DNA from: Kordiimonas aestuarii
Lineage (GTDB): Bacteria; Pseudomonadota; Alphaproteobacteria; Sphingomonadales; Kordiimonadaceae
Length of the DNA: 64,000 nt
NCBI RefSeq assembly: GCF_025574465.1
Contig: NZ_JAOBPP010000013.1
Location: 62,001-126,000, forward strand
Direction: 5' to 3'
Shown: positions 7,728-14,461 of the stretch, in pieces
How the letters are laid out: each line of letters starts with the position of its first letter
How positions within the stretch are numbered: the first letter of the stretch is position 1
The notes under the pieces: model-generated
The model's input: the letters and a program-made list of their open reading frames with translations, nothing else
Told to the model about the DNA's origin: nothing
The model's database searches: none
Program-made: the position numbers and the translations under genes

Positions 7728-8849
7728 ATGCAACTTCTGTTCACCGCGCAAGCCGGGGATATGCATGCGTCTGCTGTGGCTTATGTGCTTAGGCTGGCGG
7801 GGCATGATGTCAGTTTCTGGTGCACGGACGATATTCCGCAAAAGCAAACGGGTTCAGTTTATCTGGGTAATGATATTGCGCCAGTGATCTCCTGCCAAAG
7901 TCCTGATATCACTACAGGAAGTATGGAAAATTTTGATGTCGTATGGCACAGGCGCCCGTCAAGGCCTGTTATGCCTTCACATATGCATCCCGCCGATGTG
8001 CCGGTGGCTGAACAGGAGTTTGGGTATTTTCTTGCCGGCCTGAGGAATTGCCTTGCCCCCTATGCGCGCTGGGTGAACCCACTACGCTCCTATGATATCT
8101 CAAGTGACAAATTATTACAACTAAAACTGGCAGTGGGGTGTGGTCTCAATATTCCGGAAACCCTGGCTTCGCATGACCCTGAAGCAATCCGTGCCTTTGC
8201 GCGAAGGCATGAAAGCGGAGGGCTTATTTTTAAGACCTTTGCACCAGCTAACTGGAGGTTGTCGGACGGAGGCATAGCCGCGGTTTATACAACACTACTG
8301 TCTGACGATGACCTGGATGATGATTATGCGCTGCGCCATGCACCTGGCATATATCAGCCCTATGTGCCCAAAGCCTATGAATTGCGGGTCACTATGTTTG
8401 GTCGCCATGATGTTAGTATCAAAATCAATAGTCAGAATTCTACTGTCGGCAAGATCGACTGGCGAGGGGAAGCGAACGAGGCGCTCGGTTTCACGCTTTA
8501 TGAGTTGCCAGCTGTCGTGCGGGACGGCTGCATTCTTCTTATGGAGAAGTTGGGCATCGTCTTTGGCTGCTTCGATTTCATCGTCACCCCGGACAGGGAG
8601 TATATTTTCTTAGAGGTGAACCCGATGGGCAACTTCCTGCCCATAGAGGACAACTGCCCTGAAAGCCGCATGCTTGAGACTTTCTGCGCATTTCTTATCG
8701 GCGGCGAGGGCTCCGCACAGTACGGCATGGCGGGCGTACCGTCTTTCCCGAGCCTCAAGCAGAACCAAGATTTTCAAGCATGGGTCGAGGCTCTCAAATC
8801 GCGCCATATCGTTGCTCCCTATCGAGTAACTATGGAGGCCGCTGAATAA
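7728..8849 (+). CDS. ATP-grasp peptide ligase, graspetide-synthetase (MvdD-like) type
   Basis: A 373-residue ATP-grasp enzyme of the kind that forms side-chain ester or amide rings in ribosomal peptides. The N-terminal substrate-binding part (VVWHRRPSRP, residues 71-80) and the block NPLRSYDISSDKLLQLKLA followed by GLNIPETLAS are typical of MvdD/RimK-like peptide maturases. The ATP-grasp core shows the Mg-ATP ligands Asp283 in FGCFDFIV and Glu296/Asn298 in FLEVNPMG. GGGGGAGAG precedes the ATG. A precursor-like peptide gene begins 77 bases downstream, followed by export genes, which fixes the likely role. The ring type is not predictable from the ligase alone. It could instead add amino acids as RimK does, but the context argues against that. 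Confidence 0.85.
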   Translation: MQLLFTAQAGDMHASAVAYVLRLAGHDVSFWCTDDIPQKQTGSVYLGNDIAPVISCQSPDITTGSMENFDVVWHRRPSRPVMPSHMHPADVPVAEQEFGYFLAGLRNCLAPYARWVNPLRSYDISSDKLLQLKLAVGCGLNIPETLASHDPEAIRAFARRHESGGLIFKTFAPANWRLSDGGIAAVYTTLLSDDDLDDDYALRHAPGIYQPYVPKAYELRVTMFGRHDVSIKINSQNSTVGKIDWRGEANEALGFTLYELPAVVRDGCILLMEKLGIVFGCFDFIVTPDREYIFLEVNPMGNFLPIEDNCPESRMLETFCAFLIGGEGSAQYGMAGVPSFPSLKQNQDFQAWVEALKSRHIVAPYRVTMEAAE

Positions 8850-8925
8850 ACCAATAGTATAAAAATGCTTGCAAAGGTTTAGTTCTGAGTAAGATACTTA
8901 ACCAACTCTCATAGGGAGAAACAAA

Positions 8926-9066
8926 ATGGACAAAAAACAGCAAAACCGTATCGCAACCCGCCGCATGGCGCGTGAACTGACGGTGGAAGAAATGAAGACC
9001 CTGAAGGGTGGTGGGGTTACTCCGCCAATTCATGACGAAATGGCGCCGGATCACGTTTATCCGTAA
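8926..9066 (+). CDS. RiPP precursor peptide with double-glycine leader (46 residues)
   Basis: A short gene with a good ribosome site (AGGGAG, 7 bases before the ATG). Residues 1-29 form a basic leader ending ELTVEEMKTLKGG. The hydrophobic residues at -4 (Leu26), -7 (Met23) and -12 (Leu18), plus Glu at -8, fit the double-glycine leader rule for C39 peptidases only if cleavage follows Gly29. The released core would be 17 residues (GVTPPIHDEMAPDHVYP). It has one Thr (32) as the only hydroxyl nucleophile besides Tyr45, and three acceptors: Asp37, Glu38 and Asp42. That allows at most one Thr-carboxyl ring. TTGCAA at 8869 with TAAGAT 15 bases on could be an internal promoter, which is weak evidence. 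Confidence 0.82.
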   Translation: MDKKQQNRIATRRMARELTVEEMKTLKGGGVTPPIHDEMAPDHVYP

Positions 9067-9072
9067 TCATGT

Positions 9073-9113
9073 TGCAGGGCGGGATTCCGCGCCCTGCACA
9101 TCTTTGTTTTTTT
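9073..9113 (+). terminator. Terminator/attenuator between precursor and downstream genes
   Basis: A perfect 8-bp stem TGCAGGGC/GCCCTGCA (9073-9080 and 9091-9098) with a 10-base loop, followed by CATCTTTG and seven T residues. It begins 7 bases after the precursor stop. In this position it would give abundant short precursor mRNA and reduced read-through into the DUF547 and export genes, a layout common in bacteriocin operons. Confidence 0.75.
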
Positions 9114-9125
9114 AGGAGTTGGACG

Positions 9126-10268
9126 GTGATCTCGGTAGTAAGAAGTATTTTTGTATGGATGACTTGTGTCGCAGCTACGCCTGCCTTTGCATCTGAGCAA
9201 CTCTTCGAACCCAGCAAATATGCTGAATCCGAGTCCATTAGTATCTCATACGACGACTGGTCGTATGTGCTGAAGGCGACGGTGTTTGAGGCCGGGCGGT
9301 CCGACCGCAGTTATGCCGCGCCGCCGGAGCCCGGTGTCGGTCGCCGCATTATCAAAGGCAATACCGCGAGCACTCGTTTTGAGGGCAACCGGCTTTATTT
9401 CCCTGCTTTCGAGGGTAAGAATCTTGAAGCCGTGCTGCGTATCCGCGCCGAGCTAGCCGCAATGCCAGACGCGGTGCCGATGGCGGAATGGACCAAGAAC
9501 CAGCAATTGGCCTACTGGTTGAATCTCTATAATGTCACGCTCATTTCGGAGCTGGCAAAGCGTTATCCAGAGCAGGAGTTACGCTCGCTGCTGTACGGCA
9601 AACGCGGGCTTCTGGACAGGAAGCTCCTCAAAGTGGCCGGAGTGAAGCTTTCCCTGAACGATATTCATCATCACATCATCCTGGAAAACTGGGATGACCC
9701 ACTCGTAATCTATGGCCTGTTCCACGGCTATGTGGGCTGCGCGAACATCAGGCCCGAGGCCTATACCGCCGACAAAGTGTGGGAACAGCTCAAGGAGAAC
9801 GCGATTGATTTCATTAATTCGAACCGAGGGGCCCGAATGCGCGACGAAGTGCTTGAGGTCTCGACGCTTTACGAAGAGAATGCGGCGCTTTTTCCAAGCG
9901 TGGAAGCTCTCAAGTCTCATATTGCAGCCTATGCAGATCCGGCCTTCGCTACACGGGTGCAGGGCGCTTCACAGATCAAGGCCAGCGTGAAGGACTATTA
10001 TATTGCCGATCTGTTTCAAGGTGTTGTCAACGACACAAATCCGAATGAGGGCAATGCTAGCGCCGTCGTGCACGGCCTTCGCGGCAGAGACGCCACGTTA
10101 GTGGCTGATATGTTTGTTTCAAAAATGCGGCCCTTGGGCTCCGGCAATATTCCTCAAGTTGCATTAGAATATCTTGGTAAAATACGAGAGAAAAAAGCAG
10201 CTCGGGAGGGTCAGGTTAGCGTCGAGGAATATGTCGCTTCCGAAGAAGAGGCAAAGCCGGACGAGTGA
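9126..10268 (+). CDS. Exported DUF547-family protein in the RiPP cluster
   Basis: The frame opens further upstream, but the GTG at 9126 has AGGAG 7 bases before it and begins a signal peptide (VRSIFVWMTCVAATPAFA). That start gives 380 residues. The body matches DUF547, a papain-like-fold family: KNQQLAYWLNLYNVTLIS, LSLNDIHHHIILENWDDP and the Cys-containing GCANIRPEAYTADKVWEQL are its core blocks. The usual His-Phe-Ala-x-x-Cys part of the motif is altered (VIYGLFHGYVGC), while the last Cys is kept. It should lie in the periplasm. Its placement between precursor and exporter suggests a role in maturation, trimming or immunity of the peptide; that is inference. Confidence 0.78.
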   Translation: MISVVRSIFVWMTCVAATPAFASEQLFEPSKYAESESISISYDDWSYVLKATVFEAGRSDRSYAAPPEPGVGRRIIKGNTASTRFEGNRLYFPAFEGKNLEAVLRIRAELAAMPDAVPMAEWTKNQQLAYWLNLYNVTLISELAKRYPEQELRSLLYGKRGLLDRKLLKVAGVKLSLNDIHHHIILENWDDPLVIYGLFHGYVGCANIRPEAYTADKVWEQLKENAIDFINSNRGARMRDEVLEVSTLYEENAALFPSVEALKSHIAAYADPAFATRVQGASQIKASVKDYYIADLFQGVVNDTNPNEGNASAVVHGLRGRDATLVADMFVSKMRPLGSGNIPQVALEYLGKIREKKAAREGQVSVEEYVASEEEAKPDE

Positions 10269-11545
10269 GCTGGGGTGGGGAACATTTGAGCGACGGCAAA
10301 TATGACATCCTCGATCGGGAAGCCATGCTTTTTGGTCATCCAACCCTGATGGAGCGCATCGGCGGTTATTTCCTTGGGGCTGCGTTGCTTTTATTCCTGA
10401 TCTTCGCGGCGACACTTAAAACGCCGGAGAAAATTAGCCTGCCCGTGGTGATCAGCAGCAGCCCTAATGCCGGGCTTGGCGTTGCGCCCCGCGCTGGGCG
10501 TATCGAGGCGCTGTTGGCAGGTGAGGGAGATAAGGTGGCAGCAGGTGCGCTGATTGCGGTGCTGGCCAGCCCGGCAGATTTCCAGCAAGTGCTGAACCTC
10601 AAAGACTGGCTGGTGGCTTCCCTGCCGCATGAGCTGGCTATGGACGTACCATTATTCCAGCACCTCGGTCCGCTTCAGGCGAGATATGAGAGCCTTCGCC
10701 AGGCGGGAGCTCGTTATGAGCGCACCCACGACCCGGAGCCACACACACAGGCTCGTGCCGCGCTCCAGACTGAGCAGCGGCGGCTTGAAACGGTTCAGGG
10801 TCTGTTGGTCGAGGCAGGGGTGATCGCGGAAGAAAAACTTGTGGCACTGACCGAGGAAGCGGAAGTCCGTCGCGGCTTGTTGGCGAAAGGTGTTGGGAGC
10901 AGGCTGGCGGTGCAGGCAATCGAGACCCAGATTCTCGACCAGAAGTCCCTGATCATCGCAAACAGGCAGCAGCGTGAAGAAAACGCAATTGCCCTGGCCC
11001 GACTGGTAAAGCAGCTTGCTGACCTGGAGTGGACCCACAGGCAGGAAACTGAAGCAGCCCACATGGAGCTTGCCGAAGCTTATACGCTGCTGTTGGCCGA
11101 GATCGGTGACTGGGAGCGCGAAAATCTGCTGCACGCCAGCGTGGGCGGCAGCCTACTTTCCTTCGGTGACTGGAGCGATCAACGTTTTGTCGTTGAAGGA
11201 GAGCGACTTTTCATCGTTATGCCCGACCAGCAGCAACTGTATGCGACAGGGGCGTTCGACGGTGCAGGCGGTGGGCAGGCACATGTCGGCGACAGGGTTC
11301 TTGTGTCGCTTGACGACTATCCTTCGCGCCGTTTTGGCAAACATGCCGGAGAAGTTGAGACCCTCTCGTCCGTGGTGGTCGAGGGTAAACGATATGTGCG
11401 TGTGGCGCTACGGGGCGGACAAGGGCAGGCCGGTGAGGGGCTTATCCTGTACAGGGAAGGCATGACCGGCATGGCAGAAATCGTGACAGCGCCGGAGAGC
11501 CTTTTGTCACGCCTCTGGAATACCTTCCGTCCGGAGGAAACCTGA
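10265..11545 (+). CDS. HlyD-like membrane fusion protein (peptide export adaptor)
   Basis: A 426-residue adaptor that would link the inner-membrane ABC exporter to an outer-membrane channel. It has a short cytoplasmic N-terminus, one membrane helix (GYFLGAALLLFLIFAATL, about residues 33-50), a biotinyl-lipoyl-like half (APRAGRIEALLAGEGDKV), a long helical hairpin (about residues 140-285) and a C-terminal beta domain. The GTG start overlaps the previous stop by 4 bases; a TTG at 10286 is an alternative. The ABC gene begins 2 bases after its stop. No TolC-like gene is in the cluster, so a shared outer-membrane channel is expected. Confidence 0.82.
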   Translation: MSWGGEHLSDGKYDILDREAMLFGHPTLMERIGGYFLGAALLLFLIFAATLKTPEKISLPVVISSSPNAGLGVAPRAGRIEALLAGEGDKVAAGALIAVLASPADFQQVLNLKDWLVASLPHELAMDVPLFQHLGPLQARYESLRQAGARYERTHDPEPHTQARAALQTEQRRLETVQGLLVEAGVIAEEKLVALTEEAEVRRGLLAKGVGSRLAVQAIETQILDQKSLIIANRQQREENAIALARLVKQLADLEWTHRQETEAAHMELAEAYTLLLAEIGDWERENLLHASVGGSLLSFGDWSDQRFVVEGERLFIVMPDQQQLYATGAFDGAGGGQAHVGDRVLVSLDDYPSRRFGKHAGEVETLSSVVVEGKRYVRVALRGGQGQAGEGLILYREGMTGMAEIVTAPESLLSRLWNTFRPEET

Positions 11546-11547
11546 CA

Positions 11548-13755
11548 ATGTTTACTTTCCGGAGCCATCCGCATTTCCGTCAACGTGATGCCATGGATTG
11601 TGGTGCCGCCTGCCTGCGCATGGTGGCGGAAAGTTTCGGTATCCGTGTCCCCTATGACCAACTGGTAAAGGCGACCCACAAGACCCGACAGGGTGTGTCG
11701 GTTCTCAACCTCTGCACCGCCGCCGAGCAATATGGCCTGCATGCCAGGGCCATGATGTGTACGGTGGATGACCTGAAGGAAACTCGGTCTTTCCCGACGG
11801 TGTTGCACTGGAAGCAGAATCATTATGTGGTGTTGCATGATATCCGCCGGGGTATTGCATATGTCTCGGACCCCTATGCCGACGGTGTTGTCAAACTGCC
11901 GCTTGATGAGCTTGAACGCCACTGGACCTCCATCAGTGAGGACGAACAGAGGTTTGGTGTCAGTATATTCTTCACGCACGCAGGCAACCGGCAGACATTT
12001 GACGGCGATAGGCCGGAGCGCCTTGGTTTGCGCACGGTGCTGCCGCTCCTGTTTAGGGAACGCAGGCCTCTTACGCAGCTTATACTGGTTATGGTCGTTG
12101 GCCTTGCCCTTACCGTGGCCTTGCCGCTCTTCACACAGGCGCAGGTAGACGCAGGTGTCGCACTTGGTGACATGGGCATCCTCAAAGTATTGCTCATCGG
12201 TCAGTTTCTTGTGCTGGCCGGGCAGGGTGTCGCTCTCTTTTGCCGCCGCTGGATACTGGTCTATGTATCATCGCGCGTGAACCATACATTGATTACACGC
12301 TTTATGGCGCGGCTCCTCAACCTGCCGATGAAGTTCTTCGATGAGCGCAATTTTGGCGATATCGTCGGGCGGCTCGGTGACCATATGAAAATCGAGCTGT
12401 TCCTGAATTCAAATGCCTTCGAGATTGTTTTCACCCTGCTGTCGGTCCTGCTCTATGGCGTGTTGCTGGCAAGCTACAGCGGGCTGATTTTACTGACTTT
12501 TATGGTTGGCGTCTGCTTTCTTGTTTTCTGGACCTGGCGCTTCATGGCTTTGCGCCGCTCGCTTGATTTCAAGCGTTTCGGCCTGATGGCGGAAAGCCAG
12601 TTTCGGGAGATGCAGCTTGTCTCCGGCGCACAGGAGATGCGGCTGAGTGGTTGCGAAGCATTGTACCGTGACGAATGGCAAGCGACGCGGGCCGGGCTCT
12701 TTCATGTCGGCATCCGGGCGATGAAAGTAGAACAGTGGCAGCTTGTTGGTGCGACCATGGGGCTTCAGCTTATGGCGGTTCTATGCGCCTTCATTGCTGC
12801 GAGCCTTGCCATATCCGGTGAGCTTACGCTTGGTGCCATGATGGCGATCAGTCTTGTCATCGGCCAGCTTTCTGCGCCGCTGCTGCAAAGCCTTGAGTTC
12901 CTTAAACTTGCGCAGGATGCGTCGATTGCAGCGGAACGCATAGAGGATGTCTATGCCACCGAGACGGAGGTTGAGCAGCAAGGCCATATTGTGAGTGAGC
13001 CCGTCCCGGTCGTTACCGGCGATATCGTGCTAGAGGATGTTTGCTTCCGCTATGACGACCCCGATGCGAATCCTGTTATCGATCATCTCTCACTGCGGAT
13101 CCCCCATGGCAAAACGACTGCAATCGTGGGACAGAGCGGCTCCGGCAAGACCACGCTTCTGAAGCTGTTGTTGCGTCTTTACGACACGGAGGCGGGAACT
13201 ATCCGGGTGGGAGGTCTCGACCTCCGGACCGTTGATATCCGTGCGTGGCGGGCGGGCTGCGGTACGGTGATGCAGGAAGGGTTCATTTTTTCCGACAGCA
13301 TTCTACGCAACATTACTTTTGAGAATGAAATAACGGACATGCCGCGCCTCGAAAGCTGCCTGGATATCGCCTGCGTGCGCGAATTTGTCGAGAAATTGCC
13401 TTACGGTCTGATGACACGGGTCGGTAATGACGGGCTCGCCCTCAGCACCGGGCAAAAGCAACGCATACTGATCGCGCGTGCGCTTTACAAGGACCCGACT
13501 TTCCTGTTTTTCGATGAAGCAACCAGCGCGCTCGACACGGAGAATGAGAAAAAGATTGTCGAGAACCTCGACAGGACCCTGACTGGTCGCACCCGTGTCG
13601 TTGTTGCACACCGCCTGAGCACTGTGCGCAAGGCCGACAATATCATCGTGCTCGAATGCGGGAGGATTGTGGAGCAAGGCACGCATGAGAGCCTCATCCG
13701 GTCCCGCGGACGATATTACGGCCTGGTTAGCGATCAACTGGCGTTATCTGAGTGA
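11548..13755 (+). CDS. Peptidase-containing ABC transporter (C39 type)
   Basis: A 735-residue peptidase-exporter that removes double-glycine leaders and moves the peptide across the inner membrane. The N-terminal C39 peptidase has all three catalytic positions: Cys18 in AMDCGAACLRM, His92 in QNHYVVLHD and Asp108 in VSDPYADG. A six-helix membrane domain follows (about residues 165-450). The nucleotide-binding domain has Walker A GQSGSGKTTLL (about 527), signature LSTGQKQRILIARAL (about 632), Walker B FLFFDEATSALD (about 652) and the switch His in VVVAHRLST. It is complete and of normal family length. It is the last gene of the cluster; a weak TGACGT/ACGTCA hairpin overlaps its stop codon. Confidence 0.95.
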   Translation: MFTFRSHPHFRQRDAMDCGAACLRMVAESFGIRVPYDQLVKATHKTRQGVSVLNLCTAAEQYGLHARAMMCTVDDLKETRSFPTVLHWKQNHYVVLHDIRRGIAYVSDPYADGVVKLPLDELERHWTSISEDEQRFGVSIFFTHAGNRQTFDGDRPERLGLRTVLPLLFRERRPLTQLILVMVVGLALTVALPLFTQAQVDAGVALGDMGILKVLLIGQFLVLAGQGVALFCRRWILVYVSSRVNHTLITRFMARLLNLPMKFFDERNFGDIVGRLGDHMKIELFLNSNAFEIVFTLLSVLLYGVLLASYSGLILLTFMVGVCFLVFWTWRFMALRRSLDFKRFGLMAESQFREMQLVSGAQEMRLSGCEALYRDEWQATRAGLFHVGIRAMKVEQWQLVGATMGLQLMAVLCAFIAASLAISGELTLGAMMAISLVIGQLSAPLLQSLEFLKLAQDASIAAERIEDVYATETEVEQQGHIVSEPVPVVTGDIVLEDVCFRYDDPDANPVIDHLSLRIPHGKTTAIVGQSGSGKTTLLKLLLRLYDTEAGTIRVGGLDLRTVDIRAWRAGCGTVMQEGFIFSDSILRNITFENEITDMPRLESCLDIACVREFVEKLPYGLMTRVGNDGLALSTGQKQRILIARALYKDPTFLFFDEATSALDTENEKKIVENLDRTLTGRTRVVVAHRLSTVRKADNIIVLECGRIVEQGTHESLIRSRGRYYGLVSDQLALSE

Positions 13756-13811
13756 CGTCGAACTTTACGTCATTTCGCGATAATATCTTGGAAGCCTGTC
13801 ACACAGGGTAT

Positions 13812-14014
13812 ATCTGGAATTTCCATGTATTTTCGAAAATATGATGGAATTTCCGGTTTTATCTGAGAAAACGTCCACCTATCTCTGAGAAATTCAATCC
13901 AGAAATGGCGGAAGCACCAGAGACGGTGTCCAGCTTTTTCTGAGAACTGTCATTGATGTCCGTTCTCAATGTTATTGAGACAGTTCTCAAAATAGTGAGA
14001 TTTTCCAGCTCTAG
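13812..14014 (+). repeat. Repeat family copy B
   Basis: About 200 AT-rich bases with repeated TCTGAGAA units. It shares with copy C, in the same order, AAAACGTCCACCTAT, CTGAGAA, AAATGGCGGAA, GTGTCCAGCT and TTCTGAGAAC, then TCATTGA and an inverted GTTCTCA. It matches copy A only in reverse complement. A and B therefore form an inverted pair around the 6.6-14.0 kb islet. There is no coding capacity in it. It looks like a non-autonomous element or the leftover end of an insertion sequence. Confidence 0.65.
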
Positions 14015-14461
14015 ATAGTATGAGTGCACGATAAAGCGTCATGGCGACGGCGTAATGGGCTTGGATACCGTAGAACAGCACGCGCGATCCCACTTCGTTC
14101 GAAGTGGTATTTTAGCAGGTTGCCTAGGTATTGATGCTATCTTCAAGTTTGAGGCGTGGCTGTGGGAGAAGGGCTATGGGCGTCATCAGGAACGATATTC
14201 CGCCTCATGCCATGTAGCGATTCTCAGAGGGCTTCTTTTTGAGATGCTTGCGGACGCCCGGTCCAAAAGCTTCAATCGCATCCTCTTATATTTCATTTTA
14301 TATCATTTTGAGACTTCATAATATTTCGTTGTGAATATATTTGCATCTCAAGAAGGTTTCATTATCGTTTGTTTCGGGAGGAGGCGCCACCTGTCCGTGT
14401 GATGCAAGCACGGCGTCATTTGGCCCTTCAAATGATAAAACACCGGAAACAGGTGGGGAAA
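14015..14461. other. AT-rich intergenic stretch before the TonB receptor
   Basis: There are about 450 bases between repeat copy B and the receptor start. An 88-codon open frame on the plus strand (14,055-14,321) has no ribosome site and no recognisable protein pattern, so I do not call it a gene. The receptor promoter and any AgaR-type operator would be expected in 14,280-14,440 (AT-rich, e.g. GTGAATATATTTGC), but I cannot define one with confidence. Confidence 0.5.

Noticed and set aside
14055..14321. 88-codon frame downstream of repeat copy B
   Set aside because: It has no ribosome site, an odd composition and no recognisable protein. It could be decayed sequence, but nothing supports a gene.
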